In this document: piece by piece, positions 1 through 5,717 of the stretch | Position numbering within the stretch: the stretch's first letter is position 1 | Layout: each line of letters begins with the position of its first letter | NCBI RefSeq assembly: GCF_934277605.1 | Contig: NZ_CAKQVD010000074.1 | Location: forward strand, 1-7,642 | Length of the DNA stretch: 7,642 bases | Source: an uncultured Anaerotignum sp. | Lineage (GTDB): Bacteria; Bacillota; Clostridia; Lachnospirales; Anaerotignaceae | Direction: 5' to 3' | The notes under the pieces: model-generated | Database searches by the model: none | What the model was told of the DNA's origin: nothing | The model's input: the letters and a program-made list of their open reading frames with translations, nothing else | Program-made: the position numbers and the translations under genes

Positions 1-2220
1 TTCTTCGGCAATGCGCTGATCAATCTGGAAATGTTTGATGAGGTGAAGGAGGTCTTTGCGGAGCTGGGCATTGATTACAATATGGTGGAGGAGGCAGAGC
101 CGGACCCCGGCCTTGGCAATGGCGGCCTTGGCAGATTGGCGGCCTGCTTTTTGGAATCCCTTTCCACGCTTTCCCTGCCTGCCTATGGCTGTGGGATTCG
201 CTATCATTACGGCATTTTTGAACAGCGGATTGAAAACGGCTATCAGGTGGAGGTGCCGGATAACTGGCTGGAAAACGGCGATCCTTGGGGCATTAAGAGA
301 AACGAATATGCCGTTGAGGTCAAATTCGGCGGCAATGTGCGTGCGGTGGAAAAGGGCAACGGCGAATATCGCTTTGTGCAGGAGAATTATCAATCCGTGA
401 CGGCAATTCCCTATGATTATCCCGTTATCGGCTATGGCAACAATACCGTAAACACACTGCGGCTGTGGGAGGCGAAGCCCAAAAACAGATTGGACCTGAA
501 ATCCTTTAACGAGGGGAATTATCAGAAGGCGGCGGAGGAGGAGCTGCTTGCAAGCACGCTGACCGATGTGCTTTATCCTGCGGATGAGCATATACAAGGG
601 AAGGAGCTGCGTTTGCGGCAGCAGTATTTCTTCATTTCCGCAACCATTCAGCGTGTGGTTGCACGCTTTAAGGAAAAGCACAGCGATTTTAACGAATTGC
701 CCGATAAGGTGGCATTTCAGCTGAACGACACCCATCCGAGCATGGCTGTGGCGGAGCTGATGCGTGTGCTGGTGGATGAAAACGATTTGCCCTGGACTCA
801 GGCGTGGGAGATTACAAAAAGGGTTTGCGCCTATACGAACCACACCATTATGTCCGAGGCGTTGGAAAAATGGCCGATGGAGCTGTTCAGCCGCCTGCTC
901 CCCCGCATTTATCAGATTGTGGAGGAAATCAACCGCCGCTTTGTGCTGGAATTGACGGAGCGTTATGGCAACAACCCCGATAAAATCAGAAAAATGGCAA
1001 TCATTGCGGATGGACAGATTCGCATGGCATATTTGGCGATTGTCGGCAGTCATTCGGTCAACGGGGTGGCGGCCTTGCATACGGAGATTCTGAAAAATCA
1101 GGAGCTGCATGATTTTTATGAGCTGTATCCCGAAAAATTCAATAACAAAACAAACGGCATTACCCAAAGAAGATGGCTGCTCCATGCCAATCCCAAGCTG
1201 GCAGAGCTGATTTCGCAGACCATCGGCGAGGGGTGGATTACCAATTTGGATGAGCTGAAGAGACTGGAGCCTTATGCGGAGGATGCTGCCTTCCGCAATC
1301 GGTTTATGACAATCAAGAAGGAAAACAAGATTGCTTTGGCAAAGCATATTTGGGAAACGAAGGGCATTGCAATTAACCCCGATTCCATTTTCGATATTCA
1401 GGTGAAGCGTTTGCATGAATATAAAAGACAGCTTTTGAATATTCTGCATATCATTGGGCTGTATAACCGGCTAAAGATGAATCCCGGCTTGGATATGGTG
1501 CCGAGAACCTTTATTTTCGGGGCAAAGGCGGCGGCAGGCTATCACAGGGCGAAGCTGATTATTAAGCTGATTAATGCTGTTGCGGATGTGGTGAACAATG
1601 ACACTGCCATCCATGGCAAAATCAAGGTTGTATTTATGGAGAACTACCGTGTTTCTCTGGCAGAAAAGCTGATTCCCGCAGCGGATATCAGTGAGCAGAT
1701 TTCGACGGCAGGCAAGGAGGCCTCCGGTACGGGCAACATGAAATTTATGCTGAACGGTGCGCTGACGATTGGCACGATGGATGGTGCCAATGTGGAGATT
1801 TGCGAGGAGGTCGGCAGAGAAAACATCTTTATTTTCGGGATGAGTGCCGCACAGGTGCAGCAAAAATATCGGGAGGGCTATGACCCTTGGATGGTTTATA
1901 ACATGAACCAGGAGGTGCGCATGGCACTGACCAGTTTGATTGACGGCACCTTCGACAGCGATACGAATTTGTTCCGAGAGCTGTATGATGCGTTGCTCAA
2001 CGGCTGCGGCGGCAGAGCGGATGAATATCTTGTTTTGGAGGATTATGCCGATTATGCCCGTGTGCAGTGGGAAATGGATGCGGCCTATCGGGATCGGGAG
2101 CATTGGGCGAAAATGGCAATCTTGAATACGGCGAAAAGCGGGAAGTTCTCCTCTGACCGCACCATTTGGCAGTATGCCGAGGAAATTTGGCATTTGCCGC
2201 AGGTTCGGATTGAGATGTAA
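1..2220 (+). CDS. glgP: Glycogen/starch/maltodextrin phosphorylase, 5' end cut by window edge
   Basis: GT35 enzyme that releases glucose-1-phosphate from the non-reducing ends of alpha-1,4-glucans using phosphate and PLP, in the cytosol. The reading frame is open from base 1, and the first residues (FFGNALINL) match the family's interior 'GR-L-N-L' segment. The ATG at base 31 is therefore internal, and about 80 N-terminal residues lie outside the window; 739 residues are visible against roughly 810 in the family. Seen: DPGLGNGGLGRLAACF (bases 103-150), the LNDTHP block near 721-738, the KRLHEYKRQ phosphate/PLP-site segment (1405-1431), and the PLP signature EASGTGNMKF with its Schiff-base lysine at 1741-1743. 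The C-terminal SSDRTIWQYAEEIWH is typical. There are no frameshifts. Specificity for glycogen versus maltodextrin cannot be settled. No T-run terminator follows the stop, so transcripts may run into the tRNA unit. Confidence 0.97.
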   Translation, partial: FFGNALINLEMFDEVKEVFAELGIDYNMVEEAEPDPGLGNGGLGRLAACFLESLSTLSLPAYGCGIRYHYGIFEQRIENGYQVEVPDNWLENGDPWGIKRNEYAVEVKFGGNVRAVEKGNGEYRFVQENYQSVTAIPYDYPVIGYGNNTVNTLRLWEAKPKNRLDLKSFNEGNYQKAAEEELLASTLTDVLYPADEHIQGKELRLRQQYFFISATIQRVVARFKEKHSDFNELPDKVAFQLNDTHPSMAVAELMRVLVDENDLPWTQAWEITKRVCAYTNHTIMSEALEKWPMELFSRLLPRIYQIVEEINRRFVLELTERYGNNPDKIRKMAIIADGQIRMAYLAIVGSHSVNGVAALHTEILKNQELHDFYELYPEKFNNKTNGITQRRWLLHANPKLAELISQTIGEGWITNLDELKRLEPYAEDAAFRNRFMTIKKENKIALAKHIWETKGIAINPDSIFDIQVKRLHEYKRQLLNILHIIGLYNRLKMNPGLDMVPRTFIFGAKAAAGYHRAKLIIKLINAVADVVNNDTAIHGKIKVVFMENYRVSLAEKLIPAADISEQISTAGKEASGTGNMKFMLNGALTIGTMDGANVEICEEVGRENIFIFGMSAAQVQQKYREGYDPWMVYNMNQEVRMALTSLIDGTFDSDTNLFRELYDALLNGCGGRADEYLVLEDYADYARVQWEMDAAYRDREHWAKMAILNTAKSGKFSSDRTIWQYAEEIWHLPQVRIEM

Positions 2221-2251
2221 ATTTTTGCCGAAAGGAAACGAAGGGAAGGAA

Positions 2252-2280
2252 TTGACATTTTCCTCAATTCCATGTAGAAT
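2252..2280 (+). promoter_or_regulatory. Sigma-A promoter of the tRNA-Arg unit
   Basis: A perfect -35 box TTGACA (2252-2257) is separated by exactly 17 bases from a -10 box TAGAAT (2275-2280, 5 of 6 matches to TATAAT). The expected start is near 2287, about 20 bases before the mature tRNA. It lies just after the glgP stop codon, so the tRNA can be transcribed independently of glgP. An 8-base inverted repeat (2248-2255 with 2264-2271) overlaps the -35 box and spacer. Confidence 0.85.
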
Positions 2281-2288
2281 AGAAAAAC

Positions 2289-2305
2289 GGGCTGGAACAC
2301 AGCCC
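2289..2305 (+). other. Leader hairpin just before tRNA-Arg
   Basis: GGGCTG (2289-2294) pairs with CAGCCC (2300-2305) around a 5-base loop. It ends four bases before the 5' end of the tRNA, inside the predicted primary transcript. There is no T-run after it, so it is not a terminator. It may shape the precursor for RNase P, or it may be incidental. Confidence 0.5.
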
Positions 2306-2309
2306 TTAC

Positions 2310-2382
2310 GCACCCGTAGCTCAGGGGATAGAGCGTTCGGCTCCGGACCGAAAGGCCGCAGGTTCGAATCCTGTCGGGTGCA
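2310..2382 (+). tRNA. tRNA-Arg, anticodon CCG
   Basis: The complete cloverleaf is visible. The acceptor stem GCACCCG (2310-2316) pairs with CGGGTGC (2375-2381), with discriminator A at 2382. The D arm has GCTC/GAGC around AGGGGATA. The anticodon stem TTCGG/CCGAA holds the loop CTCCGGA with anticodon CCG at 2343-2345, which reads the arginine codon CGG. The variable loop is 5 bases, and the T arm GCAGG/CCTGT carries TTCGAAT. CCA is not encoded (GCG follows), so it must be added after transcription. It has its own promoter and terminator. No integrase gene or repeated tRNA 3' end is seen, so it is not visibly used as an attachment site here. Confidence 0.97.
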
Positions 2383-2385
2383 GCG

Positions 2386-2417
2386 AAGAAGCCTTGATTT
2401 TTCAGGGCTTCTTTTTT
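2386..2417 (+). terminator. Intrinsic terminator of tRNA-Arg
   Basis: A 12-bp stem (2386-2397 with 2402-2413, one T-G wobble) has a TTTT loop and ends in a T-run through 2417. It starts four bases after the tRNA, so the primary transcript is short and carries a single tRNA. Confidence 0.93.
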
Positions 2418-2521
2418 ATGCGATTCGCTTTAGCATCGAATCTGCCCGAAGCAGCCGAGGGCTGAGCAGGCAGAGCGGCGGGAAGCGGTTCTTCGGCAGG
2501 AAGAAACAAATCATGGAGCAT
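2418..2521. other. Spacer between two terminators, GC-rich and partly self-complementary
   Basis: No gene is seen. The stretch contains three short inverted repeats: GATTCG/CGAATC near its left end, CAGCC/GGCTG around a 3-base loop, and CCGAAG/CTTCGG enclosing that small hairpin. It lies between the tRNA terminator and the kbl-like gene's terminator, so neither unit needs to transcribe it. It may be a dispersed repeat or decayed sequence; no function is assigned. Confidence 0.4.
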
Positions 2522-2561
2522 AAAAAACCCCATTTGCCGAAGGTTCAGCAAATGGGGTTTT
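2522..2561 (-). terminator. Terminator of the Kbl/BioF-like gene, probably bidirectional
   Basis: A perfect 14-bp stem (2524-2537 with 2548-2561) encloses a 10-base loop. Read on the minus strand, it lies just after the stop of the Kbl/BioF-like gene and runs into six T residues (complement of 2522-2527). On the + strand it also ends in TTTT, so it may stop leftover rightward transcription. Confidence 0.93.
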
Positions 2562-2565
2562 GATT

Positions 2566-3681
2566 TTATCTGATTAAGTCAAGCGCCTTCGCACATTCCT
2601 CCAGTGCGTCCACAACCTTATCCAAATCCTCCTTGGTGTGATCTGCGGAAAGGATGGTACGCAGGCGTGCGGTTCCTCTGGGTACCATGGGGAATTGCAG
2701 AGCCTGTGCATAAACGCCTCGTTCATACATCATTTCACTGAGCTTTTGCGCCTTTTCGGCATCTCCGACGATAATCGGGATAACAGGTGTGACGGATGTG
2801 CCGATATTCAAGCCGAGCTTGCTCAAGCGGTTGGCGAAGTAATTGCGGTTTTCCCACAGCTTATCTACCAGTGCCGTATTTTCCATGACCAAATCCACAG
2901 CCTTTGCTGCCGCCGCTGTCAGACAGGGAGCCATGGGGGAAGCGGTGAAGATGAAGCTTCTTGCCTTGGGACGCAGTGCTTCGATGAACTCCTTCGGGCC
3001 TGCCACAAAGCCGCCTGCAGAGCCGAATGCCTTGGAGAGAGAGCCTGTTTCAATGATAATGCGGTCACGCAGACCGAAATGGTCTACCGTACCTCTGCCG
3101 GCAGGGCCCATTACGCCATCCCCATGGGCATCGTCTACCACCAGGAGAGCATTATATTGATCTGCCAAATCTGCCATTTCCGGCAGGGGTGCAAGGTCGC
3201 CGTCCATGCTGAATACGCCGTCTGTGATGATGAGCCGTTTGCCTTCGACAGGCTCCTGCAGCAGCTCCTCCAGATGTGCCATATCCATGTGGCGGAATAC
3301 CTTGATTTTCGCACCGGATAAGCGACAGCCGTCAATGATGGAGCCGTGGTTCAGTTCATCGCTGTAAATAAAATCGCCCTTGCCGACCAGCTGTGGAATC
3401 AGACCGGAGTTTGCGGTTACGCCGCAGTTGAATACCAGTGTTGCCTCCACGCCCTTGAATTTCGCCAGCTTTTCCTCCAGCTCATCATGCACGGGATAAT
3501 TGCCGCAGATGTTTCTGCTTGCGGTTGTGGCAACACCGTATTTTTCCAAAGCCTCCTTTGCGGCAGCAACAACGGCAGGATGGTTGGCCAGGCCAAGATA
3601 GTTATTGGAGGCCATATTGATAACCTCGCGTCCATCCAGAATAATGCGTCCGCCCTGTGGGCTGTATAATGTTCTGTACAT
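2566..3681 (-). CDS. Alpha-oxoamine synthase family PLP enzyme (glycine C-acetyltransferase / BioF-like)
   Basis: Fold-type I PLP enzyme that condenses an amino acid with an acyl-CoA. It resembles glycine C-acetyltransferase (Kbl: glycine plus acetyl-CoA to 2-amino-3-ketobutyrate) most closely and BioF next. Seen in 371 residues: NNYLGLANHP (26-35), SRNICG (55-60), DELNHGSIIDGCRLS (108-122), ITDGVFSMDGD (152-162), the PLP-ring aspartate in VVDDAHGDGVMG (181-192), and SLSKAFG with Schiff-base K217. The C-terminal RTILSADHTKEDLD is also typical. Start: ATG at 3681-3679 has a good Shine-Dalgarno (GAGGG, 7 bases away). The frame upstream is open only to a TAG about 17 codons away, with no usable start. 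The protein thus lacks the roughly 20-25 N-terminal residues of Kbl/BioF. No tdh or bio genes are adjacent, so the substrate is unresolved and no gene symbol is given. It is a single-gene unit. Confidence 0.9.
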   Translation of the reverse strand: MYRTLYSPQGGRIILDGREVINMASNNYLGLANHPAVVAAAKEALEKYGVATTASRNICGNYPVHDELEEKLAKFKGVEATLVFNCGVTANSGLIPQLVGKGDFIYSDELNHGSIIDGCRLSGAKIKVFRHMDMAHLEELLQEPVEGKRLIITDGVFSMDGDLAPLPEMADLADQYNALLVVDDAHGDGVMGPAGRGTVDHFGLRDRIIIETGSLSKAFGSAGGFVAGPKEFIEALRPKARSFIFTASPMAPCLTAAAAKAVDLVMENTALVDKLWENRNYFANRLSKLGLNIGTSVTPVIPIIVGDAEKAQKLSEMMYERGVYAQALQFPMVPRGTARLRTILSADHTKEDLDKVVDALEECAKALDLIR

Positions 3682-3688
3682 AAAAATA

Positions 3689-3699
3689 CCCTCTTTTCT
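3689..3699 (-). promoter_or_regulatory. Ribosome binding site fixing the Kbl/BioF-like start
   Basis: On the minus strand, AGAAAAGAGGG ends 7 bases before the ATG at 3681. This supports the short N-terminus, since no in-frame ATG, GTG or TTG lies further upstream before a stop. Confidence 0.8.
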
Positions 3700-3775
3700 A
3701 TCAATGCTGTATGGTTGATTGCTTTTATCATACTACACAGAGACAGAAAGGGGAAGATTTATAAAATACAGTTTA

Positions 3776-3832
3776 TTCTGCATAAAATGAAATAATGTTC
3801 AGTGGGTTTTTGCGGAGGATTTCTGCATAAAA
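3776..3832. repeat. Pair of exact 12-bp direct repeats upstream of the Kbl/BioF-like gene
   Basis: TTCTGCATAAAA occurs at 3776-3787 and again at 3821-3832, a 45-bp offset. Between them is TGAA-N6-TTCA (3788-3801), an inverted repeat loosely like an ArgR box. The block lies about 100-150 bases upstream of the minus-strand start, where an operator could sit. No convincing promoter is seen here, so the role is unknown. Confidence 0.5.
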
Positions 3833-3837
3833 GGGGA

Positions 3838-3867
3838 GCAGCGCCTTCTTGGGGGAGAAGACGCTGC
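3838..3867. repeat. Imperfect inverted repeat / hairpin
   Basis: GCAGCG plus CTTCT (3838-3849) pairs with AGAAG plus CGCTGC (3856-3867), with one C-A mismatch (3844/3861) and the loop TGGGGG. No T-run follows on either strand, so it is not a standard terminator. It could be an RNA structure in a minus-strand leader, or a protein site. Confidence 0.5.
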
Positions 3868-3874
3868 GTAAGGG

Positions 3875-3903
3875 TTGTCACTGCAACGTAAAAAAACGAT
3901 AAA
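3875..3903 (+). promoter_or_regulatory. Possible sigma-A promoter in the intergenic gap
   Basis: TTGTCA (3875-3880, 5 of 6 to consensus) is 17 bases from GATAAA (3898-3903, 4 of 6). It would start a rightward transcript near 3910 that meets a terminator-like hairpin at 4020-4066. The match is moderate and chance is possible. Confidence 0.35.
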
Positions 3904-3922
3904 GGGGGTGCTTTTTTACGTT
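3885..3922. repeat. Perfect 11-bp inverted repeat
   Basis: AACGTAAAAAA (3885-3895) is exactly complementary to TTTTTTACGTT (3912-3922), separated by 16 bases. The repeat covers the -10 box and likely start site of the candidate promoter at 3875-3903. It could be an operator or an AT-rich hairpin. Confidence 0.6.
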
Positions 3923-4066
3923 AGGAACGCAATGACAAGAAGAGATGAAAAGTTTGATTCAAAATAGCTTGAAGTTAGGAGAAAAACCTCAAACTACAGA
4001 AGCAAGCATAGTTAATGTGACGAATCGCAGAAAGCCAAAGGGCTTTTGCTTCTGCTATCGTTTTTT
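3910..4066 (+). ncRNA. Candidate small RNA or orphan leader, unrecognised
   Basis: No known RNA family is recognised; SRP RNA, 6S, tmRNA, RNase P, T-box and common riboswitch cores were considered and not seen. The evidence is a possible promoter before it, internal pairings, and a terminator-like end. AGTTTGA (3951-3957) pairs with TCAAACT (3989-3995), enclosing a TTCAA/TTGAA hairpin (3958-3973). CAGAAGCAA (3997-4005) can pair with TTGCTTCTG (4046-4054), and AAGCC (4032-4036) with GGCTT (4041-4045) around AAAG. It lies 200 bases before the metal-dependent repressor gene, which has its own promoter. The translation of this stretch looks non-coding. Treat both ends as approximate. Confidence 0.3.
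4020..4066 (+). terminator. Terminator-like hairpin in the intergenic gap
   Basis: Outer ACGA/TCGT (4020-4023 with 4058-4061), middle GCAGA/TCTGC (4027-4031 with 4051-4055) and inner AAGCC/GGCTT (4032-4036 with 4041-4045) stack around an AAAG loop. Six T residues follow (4061-4066). The stem is interrupted by an internal loop and a 5-base bulge, so it is weaker than the other terminators here. Confidence 0.55.
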
Positions 4067-4070
4067 CTTA

Positions 4071-4220
4071 TATACATCATACATGATTTTACGGGAAATA
4101 TCAATAAAAAAATGCAATCAAACCCATAGAAATTTTTTGGACTGCGGCGGAAAATGGCAGACATTCTGACGGGAGTGCTGTGCTAAGAGGGGTGAAAAGC
4201 GGGGAGAAGGGGAGAAAAGG
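4071..4220. other. Rest of the intergenic gap, no gene seen; G-rich at its right end
   Basis: No convincing ORF, tRNA or known RNA is seen. The first part is AT-rich. The last 50 bases are purine-rich on the + strand with G-runs at 4171-4173, 4189-4192, 4201-4204, 4209-4212 and 4219-4220, just before the repressor gene's promoter. Confidence 0.5.
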
Positions 4221-4221
4221 A

Positions 4222-4250
4222 TTGTAATATGCCTGCATTTTTGCTAATAT
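4222..4250 (+). promoter_or_regulatory. Promoter of the metal-dependent repressor gene
   Basis: TTGTAA (4222-4227) is 17 bases from TAATAT (4245-4250), preceded by TGC, an extended -10 feature. The 7-mer TAATATG occurs twice (4225-4231 and 4245-4251), exactly 20 bp apart, and ATGC-CT-GCAT (4229-4238) sits in the spacer. These could be operator elements for autoregulation. An alternative -10, TATCAT at 4253-4258, lacks a matching -35. Confidence 0.55.
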
Positions 4251-4261
4251 GGTATCATAAG

Positions 4262-4269
4262 AAGGGGGG
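4262..4269 (+). promoter_or_regulatory. Ribosome binding site of the repressor gene
   Basis: AAGGGGGG ends 8 bases before the ATG at 4278 and fixes that start; no other in-frame start competes. Confidence 0.8.
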
Positions 4270-4277
4270 AAACCTGT

Positions 4278-4670
4278 ATGAAAACGCAGGAATCCATGGA
4301 AAATTACCTGGAGACCATTTATGTCTTAAATCAAAAAACAGGCTTTGTGCGCTCGGTGGATGTGGCGGCAGAAATGGGCTTTAGCAAGCCCAGCATTTCC
4401 AATGCCATGAAAAAGCTGAAGGCAGAGGGCTATGTGCAGATAGAAGAAAAGGGACGGATTGTGCTGACGGAAAGGGGAAGGGCACTGGCGGAGGCAACCT
4501 ATGAAAAGCATTGTGTCATTTCCCATTTGCTGATGGATATTGGTGTGAGCAAGGAAACGGCCTTGGCAGATGCCTGCCGCATGGAGCATATTCTCAGCGA
4601 AGAAACCTTTGCCTGCATGAAGGCGCACCACAGAAAATGGCATGAATTGAATCCCGATATGACAGAATGA
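4278..4670 (+). CDS. DtxR/MntR-family metal-dependent transcriptional repressor, short form
   Basis: A DNA-binding repressor that dimerises and binds operators when loaded with Fe(II) or Mn(II). It has 130 residues: a winged helix-turn-helix (about 5-70, recognition helix in SKPSISNAMKKL, wing ending IVLTERG) and a metal-binding dimerisation domain (about 72-125). There is no C-terminal SH3-like domain, as in MntR. By alignment of motifs from memory, the ligands equivalent to MntR D8, E11, H77, E99, E102 and H103 are N9, E12, H78, C100, E103 and H104. The Cys in place of E99 is a DtxR (iron) trait, whereas the lone E12 and short length are MntR-like. The C-terminus has extra histidines (117, 118, 122). 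It stands alone with its own promoter and terminator; no feo, mnt or other transporter gene is beside it, so metal and targets are open. Confidence 0.9.
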   Translation: MKTQESMENYLETIYVLNQKTGFVRSVDVAAEMGFSKPSISNAMKKLKAEGYVQIEEKGRIVLTERGRALAEATYEKHCVISHLLMDIGVSKETALADACRMEHILSEETFACMKAHHRKWHELNPDMTE

Positions 4671-4678
4671 GGAAAAAG

Positions 4679-4711
4679 AAAGGATATATCCCGAAGGATG
4701 TATCCTTTTTT
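4679..4711. terminator. Bidirectional terminator between the repressor gene and argF
   Basis: A 13-bp stem (4679-4691 with 4696-4708, one T-G wobble) has the loop CGAA and runs into T residues to 4711 on the + strand, nine bases after the repressor stop. On the minus strand the loop reads TTCG and a T-rich tract follows, so it also ends the arginine operon. Confidence 0.93.
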
Positions 4712-4732
4712 GTTTTGTGTTCTTGATGGAGA

Positions 4733-5638
4733 TTAGCCCAGAAGCTTAACCAAAACGGCCTTCTGTGCGTGCAGGCGGTTTTCTGCCTCATCGAAGATTT
4801 CGTTTGCGTGTGCCTCGAAAACCTCGGTTGTGATTTCCTGCTCACGATAGGCAGGCAGGCAGTGCAGCACCATGGCATCTGCCTTTGCAACGCCCATCAG
4901 CTCTTTATTTACCTGATAGCCGGCAAATGCCTTTTCTCTGATTTTCTTTTCCTCCTCCTGTCCCATGGAGGTCCAGCAGTCTGTGATGACAACATCTGCA
5001 TCCTTTGCGGCTGTCATGGGCTGATCTGTGATGGAGAAGCAATCGGGATACTGCGCCGCAAAGTCCATTACCATAGAATCGGGGCGATAGCCCTCGGGGC
5101 AGGCAATCTGCACACGCATCCCTGTTTTCAGCCCGCCGACGATTAAGGAGTTTGCCATGTTGTTGCCATCGCCGATATAGCACATGGTCAGCCCCTCCAG
5201 CTTGCCCTTATGCTCTCTGATGGTCAGCAAATCCGCCATAACCTGGCAGGGATGGCACAAATCGGTCAGCCCGTTGATGATGGGGATGGAGCCGTATTCC
5301 GCAAGCATTTCCACTTCCTTCTGCTCGAAGGTACGAATCATAATCCCATCCAGCATACGACTCATCACACGAGCGGTATCCTGTGTCGGCTCGCCTCTGC
5401 CAATCTGGGAATCCCTTGCACTGATAAACAGCGCATGGCCGCCCAGCTGATACATCCCCGTTTCAAAGGAAATGCGGGTACGAGTGGAGGATTTTTCAAA
5501 AATCATACCCAGTGTTTTGCCCTTCAGGAAGTGATGCTCCTTGCCTTCCTTTACATACTGCTTCATGGTTGCCGCCAAATCCAGCAGCTCATAAATTTCC
5601 TCTGTTGTGCAATCCAACAGCTTCAAAAAATGTTTCAT
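4733..5638 (-). CDS. argF: Ornithine carbamoyltransferase, anabolic
   Basis: Converts ornithine and carbamoyl phosphate to citrulline and phosphate in the cytosol, as a trimer-based enzyme. At 301 residues it is full length for the compact bacterial form. Seen: carbamoyl-phosphate loop STRTR (51-55), HPCQ (129-132), the ornithine-site D220 with SMG (224-226), and HCLPA (259-263), the cysteine-containing motif of OTCases rather than aspartate carbamoyltransferase. The start at 5638 has GAGG 7 bases upstream on the minus strand. It is the last gene of the operon, 79 bases after argD and followed by a terminator. Linkage to argB and argD, and no arcA or arcC nearby, favours the biosynthetic over the catabolic role. 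Confidence 0.97.
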   Translation of the reverse strand: MKHFLKLLDCTTEEIYELLDLAATMKQYVKEGKEHHFLKGKTLGMIFEKSSTRTRISFETGMYQLGGHALFISARDSQIGRGEPTQDTARVMSRMLDGIMIRTFEQKEVEMLAEYGSIPIINGLTDLCHPCQVMADLLTIREHKGKLEGLTMCYIGDGNNMANSLIVGGLKTGMRVQIACPEGYRPDSMVMDFAAQYPDCFSITDQPMTAAKDADVVITDCWTSMGQEEEKKIREKAFAGYQVNKELMGVAKADAMVLHCLPAYREQEITTEVFEAHANEIFDEAENRLHAQKAVLVKLLG

Positions 5639-5717
5639 TGTGATTCCTCTCTTTCCGATTGTCCCTGTTCAAGCCCTGTGTGGCATTGTTTGTTTTAGCC
5701 TATTTTTTATGGGGAAA

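Noticed and set aside
31..2220. glgP taken to start at the ATG at base 31
   Set aside because: The frame is open upstream and the codons before it match conserved phosphorylase sequence.
1471..2313. 280-codon open frame on the minus strand
   Set aside because: It is antisense to the well-conserved glgP, and its translation resembles no family I recognise.
2310..2382. tRNA-Arg as an integration site for a mobile element
   Set aside because: No integrase, no second copy of the tRNA 3' end, and the tRNA's own terminator follows at once.
2174..2563. 129-codon open frame running through the tRNA
   Set aside because: It covers the glgP end, the tRNA and two terminators; the peptide includes the usual spurious translation of a tRNA.
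3910..4066. Known RNA in the gap (SRP, 6S, tmRNA, RNase P, T-box, Mn, preQ1, SAM or cobalamin riboswitch)
   Set aside because: None of their hallmark core sequences is visible.
3945..4169. 74-codon open frame in the intergenic gap
   Set aside because: It crosses the terminator-like hairpin, has no properly spaced Shine-Dalgarno, and its composition looks like translated non-coding DNA.
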